In this document: positions 25,097 through 32,054 of the stretch, piece by piece
How positions within the stretch are numbered: the first letter of the stretch is position 1
Layout: every line of letters starts with the position of its first letter
Source: Desulfoferrobacter suflitae
GTDB lineage: Bacteria; Desulfobacterota; Syntrophobacteria; Syntrophobacterales; Syntrophobacteraceae
DNA: 49,831 bases
Assembly (NCBI RefSeq): GCF_022603395.1
Contig: NZ_JAIBKA010000018.1
Span: forward strand, 1 to 49,831
Direction of reading: 5' to 3'
Position numbers and translations under genes: made by a program
Notes under the pieces: generated by a model
Databases searched by the model: none
What the model was told of the DNA's origin: nothing
The model's input: the letters and a program-made list of their open reading frames with translations, nothing else

Positions 25097-27333
25097 ATCG
25101 TGACCTCCACAATCTTCATGGTGTCGTTGCCGAAAATGTCCATCACCTTGACGGCCAGCTTGCGCTTCCCCGGCAGGCATTCGTAGAAAATGCTCATGAG
25201 CTCGAGAGATCGGTCCTTCTTGGTGCGAAACGACTGCCATTCGTTCTCGAAAACATAATCTCCGGTCCAGACCTCTTCCCATTCGCCGCTCTCGACGTTT
25301 TGCACCCGGATGATCTCGCGCTTGTTTTCGAAGTCGAAGTCCACCGCCCAGTAATCCACCCAGTCGGTCCAGTGCCGGGTGAGGACTTCACGGCTCGTGA
25401 GGCCGTCTTTGTCCTTGCTCACCTTGACGATTTGGCCCTTTTCCACCACGATTTTACTGCCCTTGTTCTTGAGGGCCGCTTCGGCGGCGGCCACCGAATC
25501 CTGCGAGTAAAAGACCGAAAAATCGGTCAGCTCCACCGCTACTCGATTTTTCTTGAGGTGCGGCTTGACTTCGAGAAAGGCCACGTCATGGAAGACCACC
25601 TGATTTTTTTCGACGGCGCGCTTGTCGAACACTTCGGCGGGGATGTACTTGGGGGCGATGTCGATGCCTTTGGCCCTGGCTTCGTCCAGCACATTCGGAA
25701 ACAGCCCCATCTCGAACTCGAAGGCCAGAATGTCCACCCGGATGATGTGCTTCTGCCGGCATTCGAGGATCACTTCTTCTACAAACAGGCGCGTCACCGG
25801 CAAATTGACCGGCCCGACCGCCACCAGCCGCGCGGCCTTTTTGCCGTGGAAGGTGCGAAAGCCCTCCACTTTTTCAGCTCGATAAGCGCGCAGAATCAGC
25901 TCGAGAAAGGCCGCTTCGCGCTCTTCCAGCTGCCTTTGCTGCTCCTCTTCCCGCAGGTTGGGATTGATCCCTATGTAGTGCTGCCGCTCGTATTTGCCGA
26001 GATTGAGGATCTCGAAGGCGCGGTAGGTTTTTCCCTCGGCTTTTCGCTGCCGCTGGACCCCGATCATGCGCTTGCGGGTGGTGTGGATGGCGAATTTCCC
26101 CAGATCGCTCACGATCCATTTGCGGCCCAGCTTTTCCGCCACCGCCGCGGTGGTCCCCGATCCGCAAAAGAAATCGGCCACCAGGTCGCCTTCGTTGGAG
26201 GAAGATAGAATTATTCGTTCCAGCAACTCTTCTGGTTTTTGAGTTCCATACCCTGTGTCCTGTATAGCCTGAGAGTTTACTGGCTTAATATCTGACCAGA
26301 TTGATTGAAGAGGTACCCCCTTTGATTCGTCCAAATATCGTTTGTATCTAGGCATACCGGAAGAAGTGAAGACTATTCGCCCTTCGTTAATGAGGGTCTC
26401 CATTTTGTCTCTTGTCCATCTCCAAGTTCGGACGTGACCATTAACCTCATAACGGAGGTTAGGGCGATCTTTATTCTGGTTAAGGCAATTATCAAGTGTA
26501 TAGCGCCGTCCAGTACCCTCCTCTATGTTGTTGTAGTGAGATTCCACAAGCTCCATTTTTACCGGCGTATGCTGCTGATTCCATATAGTTTTTTCGCTTT
26601 TTCTGCAGAAAAGTATCGAATCATGGGTCGCGGGATAGTAGTATCCGTGGCTCCTTGCAGATACACGCTGCCATATGATTTCCCTCTCGAATCGATTTAT
26701 CCCAAATACATCTTCAACAATGGCTCGCACATGGTGACTTACATTAGGCCCAATATGCACATAGATGCTCCCATCCTCCGCCAGCAAATCCCGCATGAGC
26801 ACCAGTCGCTCGTAGATCATGCTGATGAAAGAATCGGCGCCTTTGCCCCAGGTGTCGCGGTAGGCGATCTCTTCCAGGATGTTGGGCTTCTTGGTGAAGG
26901 TGTCGCCGCCGATTTCGATGTCCATGGAAAAATCCGCACCGACATCGAACGGCGGGTCGATGTAGATCAGCTTGAGGCCGCCCTGCTTCTCGATTTCTTC
27001 GCGCATGGGGCCGTTTTTCAGGCTGGATAGGATCAGTTTGTTGTCGCCCCAGATGAGCTTGTTGGTCCAGCCTTTGAGCTGGCGGCCCCGGTTGTCGGTG
27101 TTGAACAGATGCAATTGCAGGGAGGTGTCCTTTTCGGAGCGCGGCTCGTCCACCTGCTCGATCACCTGAAACGGCAGCACCAGGTTGCACACTTCGCTGG
27201 TCTTGCCGTTCCAGACCAGCTCCACTTCACGTTTGTCCGCAAACAGCAGAAACCGGTACTTGTCCGGCAGCGGCTTGTCCGCCTCCAGGTAGCGGATGAT
27301 GTCCTGCTTTTCCTGTTCCGTCAGTCGAGCCAT
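25093..27333 (-). CDS. mod: Type III DNA methyltransferase, Mod subunit
   Basis: 746 residues, beta-class N6-adenine methyltransferase: motif IV IYIDPPFDVGADF (about 138) comes before the AdoMet motif ADFFCGSGTTAAVAEKLG (about 380). The stretch between them (about residues 195-372, bases 26217-26750) is the target recognition region and is visibly richer in A and T than the rest, which suggests exchange of specificity. ATG at 27333 (MARLTEQEK) is chosen with AAAGGA six bases before. First gene of mod-mntA-hepT-res. It both methylates and guides Res to the site. Confidence 0.92.
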   Translation of the reverse strand: MARLTEQEKQDIIRYLEADKPLPDKYRFLLFADKREVELVWNGKTSEVCNLVLPFQVIEQVDEPRSEKDTSLQLHLFNTDNRGRQLKGWTNKLIWGDNKLILSSLKNGPMREEIEKQGGLKLIYIDPPFDVGADFSMDIEIGGDTFTKKPNILEEIAYRDTWGKGADSFISMIYERLVLMRDLLAEDGSIYVHIGPNVSHHVRAIVEDVFGINRFEREIIWQRVSARSHGYYYPATHDSILFCRKSEKTIWNQQHTPVKMELVESHYNNIEEGTGRRYTLDNCLNQNKDRPNLRYEVNGHVRTWRWTRDKMETLINEGRIVFTSSGMPRYKRYLDESKGVPLQSIWSDIKPVNSQAIQDTGYGTQKPEELLERIILSSSNEGDLVADFFCGSGTTAAVAEKLGRKWIVSDLGKFAIHTTRKRMIGVQRQRKAEGKTYRAFEILNLGKYERQHYIGINPNLREEEQQRQLEEREAAFLELILRAYRAEKVEGFRTFHGKKAARLVAVGPVNLPVTRLFVEEVILECRQKHIIRVDILAFEFEMGLFPNVLDEARAKGIDIAPKYIPAEVFDKRAVEKNQVVFHDVAFLEVKPHLKKNRVAVELTDFSVFYSQDSVAAAEAALKNKGSKIVVEKGQIVKVSKDKDGLTSREVLTRHWTDWVDYWAVDFDFENKREIIRVQNVESGEWEEVWTGDYVFENEWQSFRTKKDRSLELMSIFYECLPGKRKLAVKVMDIFGNDTMKIVEVTI

Positions 27334-27897
27334 GGGAAGTCCTTTTGCAGTTGAACCCTTCACGCCCGCTACAGCGCGCTCAGTGCCAAAGAGCTGATTA
27401 AGTGGCTGCCCGAATTCATGATTGAATGAGTTTTGCGAAAGAGAGGCGGGATGTCAAGAAAATTACCAGAAAAAGCATGCCGTTGGATTGCATGAAGCGA
27501 CAATCCGTAGCTCGTTATTGTTCAATAAACCTATTCACACGTCTTCAAACTTTCCGAATCGCAGGCCCTCCGCCTGCACTTCGATCCTTTCTTCATACCG
27601 AAAACAATAAAACCATGCCGCTCTGGAAAGGGGCTACACACCCCTCTCTACAGGGTTTTGTCAGGGAGTGCTTCGCACACCCTGACCTTCTACGGAGTAC
27701 CCTGTGCGTGTTGCGAAAAGGGTTTCCCCATTTCTATTACTGGTCAAGCTGCGGAGGCTTCGGCGATTTTGTTCTGATAATCTTCGATGGCGTTACCCAT
27801 GCCAATAGAGGAAGCACGAGCTACTGTCAGACCAAGGCATTTCACCTGAGAAATCTTCAAAGAAAATAATGTTTATTTATTGGGTCGACACCATTGT
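27334..27897. other. Intergenic region between mod and the NIL/ferredoxin gene
   Basis: About 560 bases with no believable gene: a 147-codon frame exists on the plus strand (27426-27869) but lacks any familiar motif, a ribosome site and ordinary composition. The stretch holds the nested inverted repeat at 27650-27705 and must hold the mod promoter. Confidence 0.5.
27650..27705. repeat. Nested inverted repeat (hairpin within hairpin)
   Basis: Outer arms ACAGGGT (27650-27656) and ACCCTGT (27699-27705) enclose inner arms GTCAGGG (27660-27666) and CCCTGAC (27680-27686), with GTGC/GCAC stacked inside around TTC. It may be a mobile palindromic unit or an RNA switch; no U-tract follows, so it is not an ordinary terminator. 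Confidence 0.6.
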
Positions 27898-28305
27898 TCA
27901 AAATAGTATCTCCATGGCCTTATAAGGGCATGCAGGGACGCACAGTTCACAGGCGATGCATTTATCGCCGAAAAAGGAGACGTGCATGGTCGGACGCTCC
28001 ACCGCCAATGCTCCGCTAGGGCAAATAGAAACGCAGGCGCCACATTCGATGCACCGTTCCTGACGCCGATTGACTTCCTGGGCAAGCGACTGCACCGCCA
28101 ATCCTAATTCCGCCAGATAGCGAAGGCCGGCTTCCAGCTTGCTCTTTTTGCCGGATATTTCCACCATCAGCTTTCCTTCTTCCCGGGGAGTGATTCTGGC
28201 GCGAAGGATGTTGACTCGCAAATCGAACTTCTTGATCAACTTATAGGTGACCGGCTGATCGACCAGATGTGCTGGGAAATTCAAAATCAAACGTTTCACA
28301 GCCAT
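27898..28305 (-). CDS. NIL domain plus two 4Fe-4S ferredoxin (homocysteine synthesis partner, MA1822-like)
   Basis: 135 residues: an N-terminal NIL domain (about 1-75, MAVKRLILNFPAHLVDQPVTYK) and a C-terminal dicluster ferredoxin with CIECGACVSICP and CIACELCVPACP. In Methanosarcina the NIL/ferredoxin MA1822 works with the DUF39 protein MA1821 to make homocysteine from aspartate semialdehyde with sulfide-type sulfur; the same two genes sit side by side here, 14 bases apart, in the same order of dependence. The iron-sulfur domain should supply electrons. High confidence in the domains; role follows from the archaeal pair. Confidence 0.87.
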   Translation of the reverse strand: MAVKRLILNFPAHLVDQPVTYKLIKKFDLRVNILRARITPREEGKLMVEISGKKSKLEAGLRYLAELGLAVQSLAQEVNRRQERCIECGACVSICPSGALAVERPTMHVSFFGDKCIACELCVPACPYKAMEILF

Positions 28306-28319
28306 TTCCCCTCTGCTCC

Positions 28320-29576
28320 CTAAATTGATGAGTCCACACCCAAGCGTTGTAAACCCATAGGCGTCGCCCGATTCTGGACAGGCCTTTCCGTGAGCGGTCT
28401 GAACTGAATGCCGGAATCCACGGATGGCAGCGAAACGGATGATTCGGTGAGGAAGAACCGGCCGTTAAGAATCCATTCTCTGAGGATCGTAGCAATCTCC
28501 TTGGCCCTGGCGTAGGAAGATAAACCGGCGGTTTTCACTTTTTTACCGCGGACCGAGATCGAACCGGACTTCAATTGTGCATAGCTCACTTCGCCAAGAC
28601 TGATGGGATTGCAGTTGGGATAAGCTTCGCTATAATCCACCACCTGGGCGAAAATATCCGCATCCTGTACGCTGGCAAAGCGAAGGACCTCCTCGTCGAG
28701 AATGGGAATGGGTACCCCGATGCCTACGGCGAGAGTTGTTCCATATCCTGTGAAAGATGCTCCCCGCAGCCAGCGCGAGCTCATCTGCTTCAAATTTCCC
28801 ATCACACAGAGCGTGCCCGCTCCCATCCGCGGCACGCCATTCTCGCCGCGAGGAACCGTCGGGTTGTGCTGAGTGCCGCTACCCACGATATAGCCCACGC
28901 CGCCGCCAAGAAAAATGGCTGTCCCCATGCCGATGGTGCGGTAGTAAGGATCGTTCATGAGGGGACTCAACTGGCCGGCGCTGCAGTAGGTGGCATTTCT
29001 CATGCCGGGCTGGAGCAATCCCATATAGGTGTGGATGACACGATCGGAGAGATTGACGGCCACATTATAGTTCTGGTAGGCATTGCGCATGTTGAACAGC
29101 ACCGCTTCATTCATATCTTCTAAACGTATCCAGCTATCCAGACCGCGGCGCGGGTAGCAGTCGGTGCCGTATGCCTGAGCGACTAGCCTGACATCTTTGC
29201 CCGCCACCAGGTCCTCGATCACGTGGGCACCGCCGTATGCAAACTTGCCCGGGTAAATTCTATTACGCGGATCATCTTCGGGCAGCGCCGTCGAACCCAA
29301 AAACAAATCGACGGCCGCAAAGCCGGTATAGGCCGGCACATCATTTAGCGTGACCCGCCCGCCGCCGAGTTTTATACGAGGCCTGGAATGGCCCGTGTTG
29401 AAGTAGGCTCCCGATGAACACATAGGCGCAAAGGTTCCGGTGGTGACCACATCGACTTCGGTCGCGGCTTGTTTAATCCCTTTTTGTCTAACCATTTCGA
29501 TGACCTCTTCCGCATCGACGACAACCGCTTTACCATGCTTGATTTTCTCATTGATTTCCCGGATGGTCTTTGCCAT
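28320..29576 (-). CDS. DUF39 homocysteine biosynthesis protein (MA1821-like)
   Basis: 418 residues of the DUF39/COG1900 family. Start ATG at 29576 (MAKTIREINEKI) follows AGGAGA. A cysteine in TGTFAPMCSSGAYFN is conserved in this family and is thought to carry the sulfur in sulfide transfer. Archaeal members often have extra CBS domains, absent here. Partner of the NIL/ferredoxin gene just downstream; both are read from the leftward promoter at 29676-29703. Together they would make homocysteine from aspartate semialdehyde without acylated homoserine. Confidence 0.87.
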   Translation of the reverse strand: MAKTIREINEKIKHGKAVVVDAEEVIEMVRQKGIKQAATEVDVVTTGTFAPMCSSGAYFNTGHSRPRIKLGGGRVTLNDVPAYTGFAAVDLFLGSTALPEDDPRNRIYPGKFAYGGAHVIEDLVAGKDVRLVAQAYGTDCYPRRGLDSWIRLEDMNEAVLFNMRNAYQNYNVAVNLSDRVIHTYMGLLQPGMRNATYCSAGQLSPLMNDPYYRTIGMGTAIFLGGGVGYIVGSGTQHNPTVPRGENGVPRMGAGTLCVMGNLKQMSSRWLRGASFTGYGTTLAVGIGVPIPILDEEVLRFASVQDADIFAQVVDYSEAYPNCNPISLGEVSYAQLKSGSISVRGKKVKTAGLSSYARAKEIATILREWILNGRFFLTESSVSLPSVDSGIQFRPLTERPVQNRATPMGLQRLGVDSSI

Positions 29577-29665
29577 GAATGTCTCCTGTGAAATTGCATA
29601 AGCCGCTACTTCCACATGCTGAATTTTCCCGTACGTCACACCCCAGCCGTTTGGCATGTTTGTTC

Positions 29666-29693
29666 TTGACTTTAAACTATACTTGTTTAATAT
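29666..29693 (+). promoter_or_regulatory. Sigma-70-type promoter for rrf2-hdrCBA
   Basis: TTGACT (29666-29671), 16 bases, TAATAT (29688-29693), about 50 bp before the rrf2 start. It overlaps the leftward promoter and the CTATA/TATAG palindrome at 29677-29695. Confidence 0.6.
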
Positions 29694-29703
29694 AGATTGT
29701 CAA
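29676..29703 (-). promoter_or_regulatory. Sigma-70-type promoter for the homocysteine synthesis pair
   Basis: On the minus strand TTGACA (29703-29698), 16 bases, TATAGT (29681-29676), about 100 bp before the DUF39 start. It is a better -35 match than its rightward twin and shares bases with it. Confidence 0.65.
29677..29695. promoter_or_regulatory. Candidate Rrf2 operator
   Basis: CTATA-N9-TATAG, a 5-bp inverted repeat lying across both -10/-35 regions of the two divergent promoters, next to the rrf2 gene. This is the place expected for an autoregulating repressor that controls both directions. Arms are short. Confidence 0.45.
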
Positions 29704-29749
29704 GCTTTCTTCATTAAATGGTCAGACCTTGGAGAAACCGGAAGCATCG

Positions 29750-30205
29750 ATGAAGTTATCCACCCGCAGCAGGTACGGTGCAAGACTCCTGCTGGACATG
29801 GCCCAGCATCACCAAAAAGGGCCGGTCCAGATTGGAGACATTGCGAAACGCCAAAACATTTCCGTCAAATACCTGGAACAGCTTATCATCCCTTTGAAGA
29901 AAGCACGCATTGTAAAGAGCGTCCGCGGAACCAAGGGAGGTCATTATCTCGCCAAGCCACCCGAGCAGGTCAGCATAGGTGAAATTGTGGCCCTTCTTGA
30001 GGGAAGCGAAACCATCCTGGCGTGCACGGATCATCCCGAGAGCTGTGAGCGTGCCGACATTTGCCTGACTCGTCAGGTATGGAAAGAAGCACAAGAGGCC
30101 ATGTACGCTAAGCTCAACTCGATCAGTCTGGCCGACCTCATTAAAAAGGGTGAGTCAATCGGTGGCTCGGACCATTCAGAAGAAACGGAGGGACAACCAT
30201 CGTGA
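29750..30205 (+). CDS. Rrf2-family transcriptional regulator
   Basis: 151 residues of the Rrf2/IscR/CymR family: MKLSTRSRYGARLLLDMA, a winged helix (IGDIAKRQNISVKYLEQLI, then VRGTKGGHYLAKPP) and a three-cysteine set CTDHPESCERADIC (about 92-105) that can hold an iron-sulfur cluster. ATG at 29750 was chosen because the family starts MKLST. Divergent from the homocysteine pair and head of the Hdr operon; likely senses iron-sulfur or sulfur status and represses both. The next gene overlaps its stop by four bases. Confidence 0.87.
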   Translation: MKLSTRSRYGARLLLDMAQHHQKGPVQIGDIAKRQNISVKYLEQLIIPLKKARIVKSVRGTKGGHYLAKPPEQVSIGEIVALLEGSETILACTDHPESCERADICLTRQVWKEAQEAMYAKLNSISLADLIKKGESIGGSDHSEETEGQPS

Positions 30206-30483
30206 CCGATGTGATCCGTGAGATCAAAAGCATGCAAGATGCCGAGCAACTCACGGAGGGTATCCTGCGGGGGCTTAAAACCGGAGAGCCCGTGTTCAAC
30301 CCTTTTAAAGGGTCCTTGGTCGAGTTGAGTAACGGCGCCTTTATGTTTAAAGGCGAACCTCTTGAGACGGATCAAGTGCGCCGCGCTGTGAGGGATCACC
30401 TGTGGAAAAATCGGGTGAGATTTAACCGCCAAATCAAAAGATGGGCAGCGGTAGGCGGCAAGGTCATCGATTGCGGCTGCTGA
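30202..30483 (+). CDS. Small conserved-looking protein of the Hdr operon, unknown
   Basis: 93 residues starting GTG at 30202 inside the rrf2 stop. No family recognised. Features: an acidic helix, then FNPFKGSLVELSNGAFMFKG and RAVRDHLWKNRVRFNR, ending VIDCGC, with two cysteines at the very C-terminus. Position between rrf2 and hdrC, with overlap to the former and a 29-base gap to the latter, argues it is real and works with HdrABC or the regulator. The terminal CGC motif could bind metal or act as a redox tail. Confidence 0.6.
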   Translation: MTDVIREIKSMQDAEQLTEGILRGLKTGEPVFNPFKGSLVELSNGAFMFKGEPLETDQVRRAVRDHLWKNRVRFNRQIKRWAAVGGKVIDCGC

Positions 30484-30512
30484 ATATTGAGAAGCAGGAG
30501 TTGATAACCAAT

Positions 30513-31115
30513 ATGAACGAAAAATCGCCATCTCTACAGCTGGACGGTCGAATTCATTTGTGGCCGCAGGCGGTGGCCGCCGAGACGGGCATCAAGGCAT
30601 CGTCGTGCTACCAATGTCTGCGCTGCACCAACAGCTGCCCGGTGAGTACTTTTATGGACATCAAGCCGCACCAGGTCGTGCGCTTTGTGCAGCTGGGACA
30701 AAGAGAAAAGCTGCTGGAATGCTCATCGGTGTGGGTTTGTCTGTCCTGTGAAATGTGTTCCACCTACTGCCCGAATGAAATCAATGTGGCGGGTCTGATG
30801 AATTTCGTGAAGAATTCCGTTGTGGCCGGCCACAAGAGGCCCGCCGAAATGGAAATCGCGCTGTTTCACGAGATTTTCCTGGAGGTCCTTCACAAGTACG
30901 GCCGGATGAATGACCTTCAGCTCATGCAGAGATTCAAGTTGAAAACATTGCTCACCGGCCATCTGCCTTCCTATTCGGAGTTCAAGCAGGAAATGAGTCT
31001 GGCCAGGGAGCTTTTCGAGCGCGGCCGCCTCAAACTGTTGCCGGAAAGGAGTCGGGCGGTGAAGGAGATCCGCGCGATACTTGAACAACGCCGCGGAAAG
31101 GTGATTTCGACATGA
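30513..31115 (+). CDS. hdrC: HdrC-like subunit of heterodisulfide reductase
   Basis: 200 residues with two 4Fe-4S motifs, CYQCLRCTNSCP (about 32-43) and CLSCEMCSTYCP (about 71-82), and a helical C-terminal half as in HdrC. ATG at 30513, AGGAG 12 bases upstream. HdrC passes electrons between HdrA and HdrB. Overlaps hdrB by four bases. In sulfate reducers HdrABC is soluble and takes part in flavin-based bifurcation, not in methanogenesis. Confidence 0.9.
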   Translation: MNEKSPSLQLDGRIHLWPQAVAAETGIKASSCYQCLRCTNSCPVSTFMDIKPHQVVRFVQLGQREKLLECSSVWVCLSCEMCSTYCPNEINVAGLMNFVKNSVVAGHKRPAEMEIALFHEIFLEVLHKYGRMNDLQLMQRFKLKTLLTGHLPSYSEFKQEMSLARELFERGRLKLLPERSRAVKEIRAILEQRRGKVIST

Positions 31116-31972
31116 TACAGATGGCTTATTATCCCGGCTGCGCGCTGCAGTCCATGAGCTGGGACTATCGTGAGTCCATCAAGCAGGTTGCAGCGGCACT
31201 CGGCCTTCAACTGGTTGAAGTTGAGGAATGGACCTGCTGCGGAGCTACAGCCGCCCACAGCCTGGATGAACGCATGTCGGTGATGCTTCCGGCCAGAAAC
31301 ATCGCGGGCGCCGAAGCGCTCGGTCTCGATATGGCTGTTGCCTGCCCCATGTGCTTCAAGCGGCTGGCTCTTTCGAGAAAAATGCTGCAAGAAAAACGGG
31401 TGGACGATCCCTGGCTGCTGAAGCTGGATCGGAACATCTTCGACCTGGCCCGGTTTCTTGCTTCGGAGAAGATGCTGGAAAAGATTCGGGATCAGGTGCG
31501 GCGCCCTCTCGCGGCGCTGCAAGTTGTCTGCTACTACGGCTGCCAGGTGGTTCGGCCGCCCAAGATCACCGGCTACACGGATTACGAGAATCCACGGCAT
31601 CTGGACCTGTTGGCGGCGGCTGCCGGAGCTACGGCCATCGACTGGTCCTATAAAGCTACCTGCTGCGGCGCCAGCATGGGAATACCGAAAAAGACGATCG
31701 GACTCACTCTGGTGGCAAAACTGCTCAGTGCCGCTCATGCCGCCGGGGCCCAGGCCATCGTGGTGTGCTGCCCGCTTTGCCACAGCAACCTCGATCTTTT
31801 GCAGCCTGAGCTGCGTGCGCAAAACAGCTGGGATTGGGAACTGCCGATCCTCTATTACACCGAACTACTCGGCATCGCCTTCCGTCTGCGTTCCATTGAC
31901 GCCGGCCTGGCCAGCCATTTGGTCGACCCGAGACCGTTTATCGAAGGATGGACTGTGAGCAGTGATGAGTGA
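31112..31972 (+). CDS. hdrB: HdrB-like catalytic subunit of heterodisulfide reductase
   Basis: 286 residues with two CCG domains, each a ligand set for a noncubane 4Fe-4S cluster: YYPGC, CCGATAAHSLDE and CPMC in the first half; CYYGC, CCGASMG and CCPLC in the second. This is the site that reduces a disulfide in methanogen HdrB. Starts in the hdrC stop. The C-terminal SSDE and stop come from a short GTGAGCAGTGA-type repeat that spans the gene end (31955-31983), so the native tail was probably a little different. Confidence 0.9.
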   Translation: MIQMAYYPGCALQSMSWDYRESIKQVAAALGLQLVEVEEWTCCGATAAHSLDERMSVMLPARNIAGAEALGLDMAVACPMCFKRLALSRKMLQEKRVDDPWLLKLDRNIFDLARFLASEKMLEKIRDQVRRPLAALQVVCYYGCQVVRPPKITGYTDYENPRHLDLLAAAAGATAIDWSYKATCCGASMGIPKKTIGLTLVAKLLSAAHAAGAQAIVVCCPLCHSNLDLLQPELRAQNSWDWELPILYYTELLGIAFRLRSIDAGLASHLVDPRPFIEGWTVSSDE

Positions 31973-32054
31973 GCGGTGAGCAGATCACAATTTGTGGCTG
32001 CAAAATGAGGATTCACATCCGAAGCGGCTATTCAATAGGAAGAAGTTGAAAGTA

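Noticed and set aside
27426-27869. Plus-strand 147-codon frame
   Set aside because: No ribosome site, no motif and unusual composition, and it covers the nested hairpin.
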